From Candidatus Undinarchaeales archaeon (lineage in GTDB: Archaea > SpSt-1190 > JASMDC01), in assembly GCA_030753015.1 (NCBI GenBank), contig JASMDC010000005.1, forward strand, positions 62,001 to 126,000: DNA of 64,000 nucleotides, read 5' to 3'. Shown in pieces: positions 26,539-35,161 of the stretch. Each line of letters opens with the position of its first letter. Position 1 is the first letter of the stretch. The position numbers were made by a program, and so were the translations under genes. Below the pieces are notes generated by a model, which saw only the letters and a program-made list of their open reading frames with translations, ran no database searches and had not been told where the DNA came from.

Positions 26539-26550
26539 TACATTTAAATT
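26539..26550 (-). promoter_or_regulatory. TATA-like box for crotonase/thiolase
   Basis: Minus strand AATTTAAATGTA lies about 45 bases before the crotonase ATG. A start 26 bases downstream leaves a leader of roughly 20 bases that contains the GGAGG site. The divergent thiolase-like gene at 26682 lies further away and shows small hairpins (26602-26612, 26622-26646) in its leader instead. Confidence 0.45.
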
Positions 26551-26681
26551 CATCTATGCCCTTTTGGCCACTTCCTGCTCGAACACATGACAGAGGACTT
26601 CCCGGAACGGGAGACCTCAAGATCGGGATTGCTGAATCCTCCCGATTGCAAGCAGGAACAGGGAACCGGGGGTAGTACCAA

Positions 26682-27959
26682 ATGAAGAAAGGGAAGAGAA
26701 CCGCACCCAGGGATGTCTACATGGTATCCGGGGGGGTCACGAAGTTCGCGAAGGCCCACCCAGAGATGAACTTCCAGTTGATGGTGAAGCGAGCCTTCGA
26801 CTATGCGATGAAGGATGTCCCCGACCTCACTATGGACATGATCGACGGCTCGGTCGCCTCGTACTTCTCGGACCACTTCACAAGGCAGCTGATGGCCGGG
26901 AGCATGGTGAACGACTTCCTCGGACTCTGCCCGAAGCCCAGCAAGAGGACCGAGGGAGGTGGTGCGACCGGCGGTCTTTGTCTGCAATCAGGCTATGAGG
27001 CAGTTGCATCGGGCAGGATGGACGTGTGCGTTTCCTTCGGTTTCGAGACCATGTCCCGGGTCAACACGTGGAAGGGCAACGAGTTCATCGCCCTGGCGTC
27101 CGACACGAACTTCGACTATCCTGTCGGAGGCTTCTACACAGGCTACTACGCCATGATGGTGGTCCGGCACATGCACGAGTTCGGGACCACCCCGGAGCAG
27201 ATGGCCCTGGTATCGGTGAAGAACCACGGTAATGCGCTCTACAATCCCTATGCTCAAAGCCCCATGAAGCTCACGGTCGAGGATGTGCGTTCCAGCCCGA
27301 TGGTCGCTTATCCGCTGACCAGGCTGGACTGCTGCGCCATGTCGGATGGTGCCGCGGCCTGCATCCTCGCGTCGGAGGACGTCGCCTTCGAGCTGACCGA
27401 CAACCCCGTGAAGATAAGCGGCGTCGGGACGGGTACCGACGCCATGAGGATGGCAGACCGTCCCCACAAGGACGTCATTCTGCTGCCGTGGGAGAACAAG
27501 TTGGACTATAAGGGCCTGAAGTATCCGGGCGTGCACTCGTTCAGGGCGGGCAGGGCCGCTGCTAAGATGGCCTACGAGCATGCGGGCATCACGGACCCCA
27601 TCAAGGAGATCGATCTCATCGAGCTCCACGACGCTTACACATCATCGGAGATCCAGACCTACGAGGACCTTGGCCTGTGCAAGTACGGGGAGGGTGGACA
27701 GTTCATAGAGGAGGGCCAACCCGAGCTGAACGGTAAGATCCCTGTCAATCCCTCCGGCGGTCTCTTGGCATGCGGTCACCCTGTTGGGGCCACGGGCCTG
27801 ATGCAGGCGGCGTTCGCGTTCTGGCAGGTCCAGGGGACGATCAAGAAACACATGGGAAGCGACAGGCTTCAGATCCCCAATGCCAAGAGGGCCCTGATAC
27901 ACTCCCATGCGGGGACAGGCACATACGTTGCCGTGAGCATAATGGAGAGGGGGCGTTAG
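26682..27959 (+). CDS. thiolase-like protein lacking the nucleophile cysteine (SCP2/Ltp2-type)
   Basis: Thiolase-fold protein of 425 residues followed directly by a DUF35 protein. Ungapped alignment by eye of GGGATGGLCLQSGYEAVASG with the thiolase pattern CASGGAALxxAYxAVASG puts glycine where the acyl-accepting cysteine should be. The C-terminal LLACGHPVGATGLMQ motif, with its histidine, is kept, and HDAYTSSEIQTYEDLG matches the SCP2-type segment. Thiolase/DUF35 partners include archaeal acetoacetyl-CoA thiolases and Ltp2-type retro-aldolases of steroid side-chain breakdown, which also lack this cysteine. It starts an operon with DUF35, acyl-CoA dehydrogenase and both ETF subunits. GGGGGTA precedes the ATG. 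Confidence 0.83.
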   Translation: MKKGKRTAPRDVYMVSGGVTKFAKAHPEMNFQLMVKRAFDYAMKDVPDLTMDMIDGSVASYFSDHFTRQLMAGSMVNDFLGLCPKPSKRTEGGGATGGLCLQSGYEAVASGRMDVCVSFGFETMSRVNTWKGNEFIALASDTNFDYPVGGFYTGYYAMMVVRHMHEFGTTPEQMALVSVKNHGNALYNPYAQSPMKLTVEDVRSSPMVAYPLTRLDCCAMSDGAAACILASEDVAFELTDNPVKISGVGTGTDAMRMADRPHKDVILLPWENKLDYKGLKYPGVHSFRAGRAAAKMAYEHAGITDPIKEIDLIELHDAYTSSEIQTYEDLGLCKYGEGGQFIEEGQPELNGKIPVNPSGGLLACGHPVGATGLMQAAFAFWQVQGTIKKHMGSDRLQIPNAKRALIHSHAGTGTYVAVSIMERGR

Positions 27960-27960
27960 G

Positions 27961-28461
27961 ATGGCGAAGAGAAAGGAAAGGATCAAACTCCCCGAGACAG
28001 AGGAGGGCACCGTGCTCTTCAACGTGGACCCGATCATAATCAAGCACCATTATGAGGTCGACTACATACACTCCTATGCCCAGGACTCTCCATTCTTTTC
28101 GGGCCTCGCGAAGAAGAAGCTCATGGGGACCAGGTGCACGAAGTGCGGCTACACCTATGCGACCCCCAAGGTCAGCTGCATGATGTGCGGCGCCGAGGCA
28201 GAGTGGATCGAGCTTCCGCTCGTGGGCAGGGTACATACCTGGACGACATGCTACTTCGGGGGCCAGGAGTTCCTGAAGGAGACGCCGTTCAACCTTGCGC
28301 TTATCGAGTTCGATGGGGCCGACACCCTGTTCATGAGCAGAGTGATCGGTGTCAAGGAGGAGGACATGAGGGTCGGGATGAAGGTGAAAGCCCAGTTCCT
28401 GCGGAACCTGAAGTTCAAGCCCACGGACGTGTATTTCGTACCGTTCAAGGGAGATGAATAG
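27961..28461 (+). CDS. DUF35 OB-fold zinc-ribbon acyl-CoA-associated protein
   Basis: Small partner of thiolase-like enzymes, 166 residues. A rubredoxin-like zinc ribbon, CTKCGYTYATPKVSCMMCG, is followed by an OB fold starting at GRVHTWTTCYFGG. DUF35 proteins bind acyl-CoA and bridge thiolase-like partners in archaea and in actinobacterial steroid degradation. One base separates it from the thiolase-like stop codon. The first 50 residues form an extension with helix character. Confidence 0.9.
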   Translation: MAKRKERIKLPETEEGTVLFNVDPIIIKHHYEVDYIHSYAQDSPFFSGLAKKKLMGTRCTKCGYTYATPKVSCMMCGAEAEWIELPLVGRVHTWTTCYFGGQEFLKETPFNLALIEFDGADTLFMSRVIGVKEEDMRVGMKVKAQFLRNLKFKPTDVYFVPFKGDE

Positions 28462-28478
28462 AGAGGACAGGTGATCGA

Positions 28479-29654
28479 ATGGCGTTGTACACAGAAGACC
28501 AGAAGAGGATACTCAAGACATTATATCCTAATGATTTCGAGGACTATGACATCATCCTGCGGACCCTGGACAAGGTAATCGAAAAGGAGGTGCTCCCACG
28601 GGCCGAGGAGGTCGACGGCGAGAAGATATTCCCGAAGGAGGGCATGGATACGCTCTTCGAAGAGGGGCTCGTGTCCATGTCCTTCCCTCCTGAGTATGGA
28701 GGCCTCGGTCTCCCTTACCCGGTGTATATCGCCTGCATGGAACTGGTCTCAAAAGCATGCGCGTCCACGTCGATATCCTTGGCCATACACAGCACCGTCT
28801 GCGAGGGGCTGCGTCTCTTCGCAAGCGAAGAACTGAAGAAGACGTGGTTGCTGGAAAAGGGTCTCCTCGAGGGAAGGTCCCTTGCTGCCTTCGCCCTGAC
28901 CGAACCCGGGTGCGGGTCGGACGCCGGGGCCATCCGTACCAAGGCAAGGCTCGAAGGCGATGAATACGTGATCGATGGTACGAAGACCTTCATTACCAAC
29001 GCCGGAGTGGCTGACGTCTATTTCGTGTTCGCACTGACGGACAACGGCCCGACCGCCTTCCTGGTCGAGGCGGACCGACCCGGGCTCTCCATCGGCAAGG
29101 ATATCCCTAAGGTGGGCGTCAAGGGTACGAAGACCGGTGAGGTGATATTCGAGGACTGCAGGATACCTAGCTCCAACCTCGTCGGTACCGAGGGGAAAGG
29201 ATTCAAACATGCAAAGGAAATGCTCAACAGGGGCCGGCTCACGATCGGTGTCCTCTCGGTCGGTATCGCCCAAGCAGCCCTGGAGAAGGCGCTTCGGTAC
29301 AGCAAGGAAAGGAAGGCGTTCGGTACACCGATCTCCTCCTTCCAGCTCACGCAGGAGAAGTTCGCCAACATGGTCACCGAGATAAACGCGGCACGGCTCC
29401 TGACCTACTATGCGGCCAGCCTCAAGGAACAGGGCGTGCCCTTTGCCTCCGAGGCCGCGCAGGCCAAGCTCTTCGCATCGGAAGCGTCAGTGAGGGCGTG
29501 CGATAACACCATACAGGTACTTGGCGGGTACGGATACGCCGATGAATACGATGTCCACAGACATTGGCGGGATGCCAAGCTCATGACCATCGGCGAGGGT
29601 TCCTCGGAGATATTGCGTCTATTGATCGCCCACATGGCGTTAAAGGCAGTGTGA
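28479..29654 (+). CDS. acyl-CoA dehydrogenase
   Basis: Second FAD acyl-CoA dehydrogenase of the window, 391 residues. AFALTEPGCGSDAGAIRTKA is the family signature, GTKTFITNAG the substrate segment, and IGEGSSEILRLLIA near the C terminus carries the catalytic glutamate. An AGGTGATCG ribosome site lies just before the ATG. It lies between DUF35 and the ETF genes, so it likely reduces the ETF encoded next to it. Substrate not evident. Confidence 0.93.
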   Translation: MALYTEDQKRILKTLYPNDFEDYDIILRTLDKVIEKEVLPRAEEVDGEKIFPKEGMDTLFEEGLVSMSFPPEYGGLGLPYPVYIACMELVSKACASTSISLAIHSTVCEGLRLFASEELKKTWLLEKGLLEGRSLAAFALTEPGCGSDAGAIRTKARLEGDEYVIDGTKTFITNAGVADVYFVFALTDNGPTAFLVEADRPGLSIGKDIPKVGVKGTKTGEVIFEDCRIPSSNLVGTEGKGFKHAKEMLNRGRLTIGVLSVGIAQAALEKALRYSKERKAFGTPISSFQLTQEKFANMVTEINAARLLTYYAASLKEQGVPFASEAAQAKLFASEASVRACDNTIQVLGGYGYADEYDVHRHWRDAKLMTIGEGSSEILRLLIAHMALKAV

Positions 29655-29679
29655 TCGCTGAAAGAGGAGGTATGTTACG

Positions 29680-30426
29680 ATGAAGATCATTGTATGCGTA
29701 AAGATGGTTCCCGACACCACAACTAAGATAGTGGTGGCCGGAAACGGCAAGGACATAGACCGGTCGGGTGTTGAGTACGTCCTCAACCCCTATGACGAGT
29801 ACGCCGTCGAGGAGGCGTTGAGCATCAAGGAGAGGTTCTCGGGGAGCGAGGTCGTAATACTGTCACTGGGTCCGAGCGAAAGCACTAAGACCATCCGGAC
29901 CGCCCTTGCCATGGGCGCTGACAGGGGTGTGCTGCTGAAGGCAGAGAGCACGGACCCGTTCGTTGTCGCAAAGGCCCTGGCCGACGAGATATCATCCATG
30001 GACCCCGGCCTCGTCCTCCTGGGCAAGCAGGCCGTGGACGACGACGCCAACCAGGTGGGAGGGCTCGTAGCTGAGTTCCTCGGGCTCCCCTTCGTGTCGT
30101 CCATCATCAAGCTCGAGATCAGCGAGGACCGTGCCGTCGCCCAGAGGGAGAGGGAGGGCGGCTATGACGTAGTGGAGGTCCCGCTACCCTGCGTTCTATC
30201 GGCCCAGAGGGGGCTGAACGAGCCCCGATACACGACAATGAAGGGGATCATGATGTCAAAGCGAAAGCCCATCGAGGAGAAGGAACCGATCCTCTCCGAA
30301 TCCCTGCTCGAGGTGACCTCCCTCCACCTGCCGCCGCCCCGATCCGGGGGCAAGATCGTGGGCGAGGGAAAGGAGGCCGTCCCCGAGCTCGTGAGGCTCT
30401 TGAAGGAGGAGGCAAAGATACTCTGA
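29680..30426 (+). CDS. etfB: electron transfer flavoprotein beta subunit
   Basis: Small ETF subunit of 248 residues that receives electrons from acyl-CoA dehydrogenases. The N terminus MKIIVCVKMVPDTTTKI, the NPYDEYAVEEAL motif, the nucleotide-binding GKQAVDDDANQVGG and the recognition loop near LPCVLSAQRGLNEPRYTTMKGIM (shown here only by position, about residues 167-190) are all family hallmarks. AGGAGGT lies before the ATG. The alpha subunit follows ten bases later. Confidence 0.95.
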   Translation: MKIIVCVKMVPDTTTKIVVAGNGKDIDRSGVEYVLNPYDEYAVEEALSIKERFSGSEVVILSLGPSESTKTIRTALAMGADRGVLLKAESTDPFVVAKALADEISSMDPGLVLLGKQAVDDDANQVGGLVAEFLGLPFVSSIIKLEISEDRAVAQREREGGYDVVEVPLPCVLSAQRGLNEPRYTTMKGIMMSKRKPIEEKEPILSESLLEVTSLHLPPPRSGGKIVGEGKEAVPELVRLLKEEAKIL

Positions 30427-30436
30427 GGTGATAGAT

Positions 30437-31417
30437 ATGGCGTTCGATATCATCGTTTATGCAGAAAATAAGAAAGATGGCTTCAAGAGGTCCGTGCTGG
30501 AGGCCGTCAGTGAGGGCAGGAGGCTGGCCGACACGTTGGGCTCCGAGCTCTGCGCAGTTGTCATAGGATCCGATGTCGGGGCCCTGGCCCCGGCCCTGGG
30601 TGAGTTCGGGGCGGACCTGGTGCTCGTCGCGGAGGACGAGGGACTGGGAACCTTCTCCCCTGACGGATACTGCGACATACTGGAGCGGGCCATCACTCAA
30701 AAATCATCCTCCATCGTTCTCCTCGATGCCTCGATCCGTGGCAAGGAGCTCGCCGCCAAGCTCTCCGCGCGTCTGAGCGCGGGACTAGCCACGGAGTGCG
30801 TGAATATCGAGATCAAGGATGGGACGCAGGTCGTGGCCACACGACCCCTGTACGCCGGCAAGGCCCTTGTGGATGTGGCCTTCAACTCTCCGATCCGGAT
30901 CATGACCCTGAGGCCGAAGGCGTTTGTGGCCTCCGAGGCCCCCCGGGAGGCTGCCATCGAGAGGATGGAACACGCTCCCGATGAGGGCAGGACAGGGCCT
31001 GTGATCAAAGAGACCATCGATGTCGGTGGGGGTAAGATCGACCTACGTGAGGCGGACATCATCGTCTCGGGCGGGAGAGGTATGAAGAACGGCGAGAACT
31101 TCGCCATCCTCGAGGAGTTCGCTGACCTGCTCGGGGGGGTCGTGGGAGCATCAAGGTCCGCCGTCGATGCGGGATGGAGACCGCACTCCGACCAGGTCGG
31201 GCAAACGGGCAAGGTCGTCTCGCCCAGCCTCTATGTCGCCTGCGGCATATCCGGCCAGATCCAGCACCTTGTGGGGATGAACACGTCCAAGAACATCGTT
31301 GCTATCAACAAGGACCCCGATGCCCCTATATTCGCCGTTGCCGATTACGGGATCGTCGGTGACCTCTTCGATGTCGTTCCCGCCCTTACGGAGGAAGCAC
31401 GAAGGCTCAGGTCGTAG
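30437..31417 (+). CDS. etfA: electron transfer flavoprotein alpha subunit
   Basis: Large ETF subunit of 326 residues. The C-terminal FAD domain is clear: SRSAVDAGWRPHSDQVGQTG, LYVACGISGQIQHLVGM and AINKDPDAPIFAVADYGIVG. An in-frame GTG at 30428 is part of the GGTGAT ribosome site that serves the ATG at 30437. It ends the operon; the convergent ETF:quinone oxidoreductase lies 54 bases downstream. Confidence 0.95.
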   Translation: MAFDIIVYAENKKDGFKRSVLEAVSEGRRLADTLGSELCAVVIGSDVGALAPALGEFGADLVLVAEDEGLGTFSPDGYCDILERAITQKSSSIVLLDASIRGKELAAKLSARLSAGLATECVNIEIKDGTQVVATRPLYAGKALVDVAFNSPIRIMTLRPKAFVASEAPREAAIERMEHAPDEGRTGPVIKETIDVGGGKIDLREADIIVSGGRGMKNGENFAILEEFADLLGGVVGASRSAVDAGWRPHSDQVGQTGKVVSPSLYVACGISGQIQHLVGMNTSKNIVAINKDPDAPIFAVADYGIVGDLFDVVPALTEEARRLRS

Positions 31418-31471
31418 CGGGCACGGAAGCTTTAGGGGCTCGATCCCCGGACCACATGGTCCCTGTAAGGA

Positions 31472-33175
31472 TCACATCATCGTGTATTTCGGCCCGCCCC
31501 CGCCCTCCGGCGGTACCCACGTGATGATCTCGTAGGGATCCTTCACGTCACAGGTCTTGCAGTGGACACAGTTGGAGAAATTGATCTTGAGCGTGGGCTT
31601 GCCCGTCTCCTCGTCGACCTCCATCTCGTAGACATTGGCCGGGCAGAACCTCGTGCACGGATTCTGGTATTCCTTGGTGCACTTAGTGTAGCAGATGCTT
31701 GTGTCCGCCACTCTGAGGTGGGGCGGTTGCTTCTCCTCGTGGATGGTCCCGGAATGGTACACGTCCGTCTCCTTGTTGAAGGTCCGCTTCCCATCGAACG
31801 CGATGATGCCCTTCTCCTCGTCCGTGGGCGAGTCCGTCCCATAGTGATCGGCCACCGTTCTCAGGGATGTGTAATCGGGTTGCGCTCCGAGGCGGGCCTT
31901 GAGGAACCGCCCCCCAAAAAGGAACTGGAACCCTCCCCTGACCAGCCCGGCCCACAATCCCTGGTGGAAGGCTTGGTGGAAGTTGCGCGATCTGTAGAGT
32001 TCTTGGCCGACATCGCTTCCGAGGAGTGAGTCAGCGTAGCCTTTGAGCACGGCCTCCGAGAACTCGTTCTTCTTGATGGCCTCGAAGATGGAGTCTGCGG
32101 CCAGCATCCCGGACCTCATGGCCACATGGATCCCCTTGAGCTTCTGGCTGATGAAGAGGCTTGCTGAGTCCCCGACGATGAGCCCGCCCTCAAAGGTGAG
32201 CTTCGGGATGGAGAAGTACCCGCCCACGGGGGCGGTCTTTGCCCCGTACTGGAGGGGCTTCCCTCCCTCGAGCAGGCCGCCGATGAAGGGATGGAGCTTG
32301 TACTTCTGGAACTCGGAATGGGGGTCCAGGAATGAATCCTTGTAGTCCAGGCCGGTCATGAGCCCCAGGGCGACCCGGTCGTTCTTCATGCCATAGATGA
32401 ACCCTCCCCCGTAGGTACTGCTCTTGTGGGGATAGCCCATGGTGTGGATGACCTCTCCCGGCTCGATCCTTCCCTTCGGGACCTCCCACACCTCCTTCAC
32501 TCCGAGCACGTAGCTCTGGGGGTTCTTCCCCTTGTCCAGATCGAATCGGTCGATGACAGCCTTGGTGAGGCCCCCCCGGGACCCCTCTCCGAACACGGTG
32601 ACCTTGGCGTGGAGGTCGATCCCCGACTCGAAATTGGCCTTCTTGTTGCCGTCCGCATCGATCCCGTTATCCCCCGTCCTGACACCGATCACCCGGTCCC
32701 CGTCGTACAGTACTTCCGTGGCCGCAAAGCCGGGGAAGACGTCGACGCCGTTCTCCTCGACCAGCCGACCCATCCATTCGGTCAATCTGGAGAGTGAGAC
32801 CACATAGTGGCCGCGGTTGTCCATGGGAGGGGGTGTGAACGGGAGCCCTATCTTCCAGCCCTTCGTCAGGAAACAGACCGCCTCCTTCCGGACCTCACCC
32901 TCCAGAGGCGCATCCTTCTCCAGGAAGTCCGGGACGAGCTCCTTGAGGGCACTCGGATCAAGGACCGCCCCGGAGATGCTGTGGGTGCCCACGGAAGAGG
33001 CCTTTTCCAGCAGGGCGATCATGGGCTCGTCGATCCTCTCTCCCTCACCCTCCTGCTCGACCTTCTCGTTGTGTTTTCTAATGAGGTTCGTAAGATGGAG
33101 CGCCCCGCTCAGGCAAGCGATGCCGCCGCCCACGAAGAGCACGTCCACCTCCATGATCTCCCGCTCTTCTTCCAT
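31472..33175 (-). CDS. electron transfer flavoprotein:quinone oxidoreductase
   Basis: Membrane-associated FAD/4Fe-4S enzyme that moves electrons from ETF to quinone, 567 residues, the length of the one-chain ETF-QO form. VDVLFVGGGIACLSGALHL is the FAD motif, GLIVGDSASLFISQKLKGIH the second FAD contact, and the C terminus has the ferredoxin-like cluster site CPANVYEM...CVHCKTCDVKDP. GGAGGGCTGATC lies before the ATG at 33175. Together with the ETF genes it shows that acyl-CoA oxidation feeds a respiratory quinone pool. Confidence 0.93.
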   Translation of the reverse strand: MEEEREIMEVDVLFVGGGIACLSGALHLTNLIRKHNEKVEQEGEGERIDEPMIALLEKASSVGTHSISGAVLDPSALKELVPDFLEKDAPLEGEVRKEAVCFLTKGWKIGLPFTPPPMDNRGHYVVSLSRLTEWMGRLVEENGVDVFPGFAATEVLYDGDRVIGVRTGDNGIDADGNKKANFESGIDLHAKVTVFGEGSRGGLTKAVIDRFDLDKGKNPQSYVLGVKEVWEVPKGRIEPGEVIHTMGYPHKSSTYGGGFIYGMKNDRVALGLMTGLDYKDSFLDPHSEFQKYKLHPFIGGLLEGGKPLQYGAKTAPVGGYFSIPKLTFEGGLIVGDSASLFISQKLKGIHVAMRSGMLAADSIFEAIKKNEFSEAVLKGYADSLLGSDVGQELYRSRNFHQAFHQGLWAGLVRGGFQFLFGGRFLKARLGAQPDYTSLRTVADHYGTDSPTDEEKGIIAFDGKRTFNKETDVYHSGTIHEEKQPPHLRVADTSICYTKCTKEYQNPCTRFCPANVYEMEVDEETGKPTLKINFSNCVHCKTCDVKDPYEIITWVPPEGGGGPKYTMM

Positions 33176-33485
33176 GATCAGCCCTCCATGACATCCGGCA
33201 AGGCACCTAGTTCCAAGGATTAGACTTTAAATCTCACGTTTTTTCGGCCCCTCTCCTCGCAGGATCTCACAAGGTCCCGCGATCATCACGCGGCTTCGGG
33301 CGGGGATGACAAACGGGTGAGGGGAGATACCCTGTCACGATCGGTCCGACAGGGGCACGGTCCGGGAAAACTCATCCCTCGGGCTGATAGAGTTTTAATA
33401 TTTCGAGGCGTTATGCCTTGATTTGCACATCGTAAATGAAAAATCTTAAAAGCGTTTTAATTTTCATCAGGCACCGGTCATAACA
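33176..33485. other. divergent intergenic region, ETF-QO and acyl-CoA synthetase
   Basis: 310 bases without a gene. TTTAAAGTC (minus strand, about 33221-33229) is a TATA candidate for ETF-QO. On the plus strand AATCTTAAAAGCGTTTTAAT (33441-33460) lies 26-45 bases before the synthetase ATG and TTTTAATATTTC is at 33393-33404. An inverted repeat CCCTGTC/GACAGGG sits in the middle (33330-33354) and may be an operator. Confidence 0.5.
33330..33354. promoter_or_regulatory. inverted repeat CCCTGTC-N11-GACAGGG
   Basis: Perfect 7-bp arms at 33330-33336 and 33348-33354. Its place in the shared control region of two fatty-acid genes suggests a binding site for a regulator of acyl-CoA metabolism; no regulator gene is next to it. 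Confidence 0.35.
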
Positions 33486-35132
33486 ATGGGAGAAACGAGC
33501 GGATTCGATTATGATGATAAGGTCTCGGACTGGAACTGGGATGTCCCAAAGAAATACAACATGGGCTACGATTGTTGTGATCGGGTGGCAGATGATCCCG
33601 CGACCAGCAATAAGGTCGCCCTGTACTGGGAGAACGAGAAGGGGGAAGAGAGAAGATTCACGTTCCTTGAAATGAAGAACCTTAGCAACAGGTTCGGGAA
33701 TGCCCTCAGGAAGCTGGGCTTCTCGAAGGGCGACCGCTTTCTCATGCGTCTTCCGAACGTCCCGGAGTTCCAGATGGTATTCCTCGGGGGTGTGAAGATA
33801 GGTGCCGTGCCGATCCCGTCCAGCACGATGTTCAAGGCCAAGGAGATCGAGTACCGGATCCTGGACTCGGATGCGATCGCGGTCATAACGACCCCCGAAG
33901 GGATGGAGGATGTCGACAAGATCAAGGGCAACTGCCCGACACTGAAACACATTATCATTGTTGGAGATGAGCTGAAGGAGGGGGAGCTCTCCTTCTATGA
34001 CCTGATAGAGAACGAGTCTACCGAGCTGGAGATCGAGGATACGGATGCCGAGGACATGGCTTTCTTCTGCTACACCTCAGGGACCACAGGGATGCCCAAG
34101 GGCGCAGTGCATGCGCACCGGTGGGTCATCGGGAACGATCCCGCTTCACAATACTGGCAGACCTATCGGCCGGACGATATCATGGCACACACGGGGGCGC
34201 TGAACTGGATCTTCCCACTGGGTAACGCGTTCCTGTACGCATGGAGGCACAAAACTACCGTCTTTCTGTACGATGGGAGGTTCGAACCCGAGATCTGGTT
34301 CTCGCTGCTGGAGAAGTACAAGGTCACGAACCTTGCTTCGGTCCCGACCTGCTACCGGATGTTCTTAACGATAGAGGACGCGGAGAAGAGATACGATCTG
34401 GGCGCCCTCAGGCACTGCATAAGCGCGGGCGAGCCTCTGAACCCCGAGGTGGTCAAGGAATGGAGGGAGAGGTTCAACTGCGAGATCCTCGACGGTATCG
34501 GGATGACCGAGGTCATGGTGTACCTCTCCAACATCACGGACATGCCGATCAAGCCGGGCTCCTGCGGCAGGCCCCAGCCGGGCCATGTATGCGAGATCGT
34601 GGACGACGACGCGAACCCCGTTCCGCCGAATGTCCCCGGCACCCTCGCAGTAAGCCAGGACGATCCCGGTCTGTTCAAGGAGTACTGGAACAAGCCCGAG
34701 AAGACGAGCAAGAGCTTCAAGAACGGATGGTTCCTGAGCGGCGACACCCTGTATAAGGACAAGGAGGGCTACTTCTGGTTCTCTGGCAGGGGTGACGACC
34801 TCATCATGACCGCGGGATACAGGGTCTCGCCCTTCGAGGTGGAGAGCGTGGTGAACCACCACCCCGCCGTCCTCGAGTCCGCGGCGGTCGCATCGCCTGA
34901 CGAGGTCAGGGGGGTCATCGTCAAGTCGTTCATCATACTGAACGAGGGTTACGAACCTTCGGACGAGCTCGCCAAGAACATCCAGCGGTTCGTGAGGAAG
35001 AACACGGCTCCATACAAGTACCCGAGGGAGATCGATTTCGTCGAATCCCTCCCAAAGACCCAGAGCGGAAAGACGAAGAGGAAGCTGCTTCGCGAAAAGG
35101 AGATCGAACAGAAGATGGCCCCGGGGCCATAG
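33486..35132 (+). CDS. AMP-forming acyl-CoA synthetase (medium-chain/benzoate type)
   Basis: ANL ligase of 548 residues that activates a carboxylic acid to its CoA ester. FCYTSGTTGMPKGAVHAHRW is the ATP loop, GDTLYKDKEGYFWFSGRGDD the hinge and SLPKTQSGKTKRKLL the catalytic lysine segment. The length and the SAGEPLNPEVVKEW motif are those of medium-chain/benzoate-CoA ligases. No ribosome site is seen; AT-rich boxes 26-45 bases before the ATG suggest a very short leader. Arginine codons are mostly AGG/AGA as in the genes to its left. A paralogous ligase follows. Confidence 0.9.
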   Translation: MGETSGFDYDDKVSDWNWDVPKKYNMGYDCCDRVADDPATSNKVALYWENEKGEERRFTFLEMKNLSNRFGNALRKLGFSKGDRFLMRLPNVPEFQMVFLGGVKIGAVPIPSSTMFKAKEIEYRILDSDAIAVITTPEGMEDVDKIKGNCPTLKHIIIVGDELKEGELSFYDLIENESTELEIEDTDAEDMAFFCYTSGTTGMPKGAVHAHRWVIGNDPASQYWQTYRPDDIMAHTGALNWIFPLGNAFLYAWRHKTTVFLYDGRFEPEIWFSLLEKYKVTNLASVPTCYRMFLTIEDAEKRYDLGALRHCISAGEPLNPEVVKEWRERFNCEILDGIGMTEVMVYLSNITDMPIKPGSCGRPQPGHVCEIVDDDANPVPPNVPGTLAVSQDDPGLFKEYWNKPEKTSKSFKNGWFLSGDTLYKDKEGYFWFSGRGDDLIMTAGYRVSPFEVESVVNHHPAVLESAAVASPDEVRGVIVKSFIILNEGYEPSDELAKNIQRFVRKNTAPYKYPREIDFVESLPKTQSGKTKRKLLREKEIEQKMAPGP

Positions 35133-35161
35133 GCTCTATGTGCGAGATCGAGGGGAACGCT

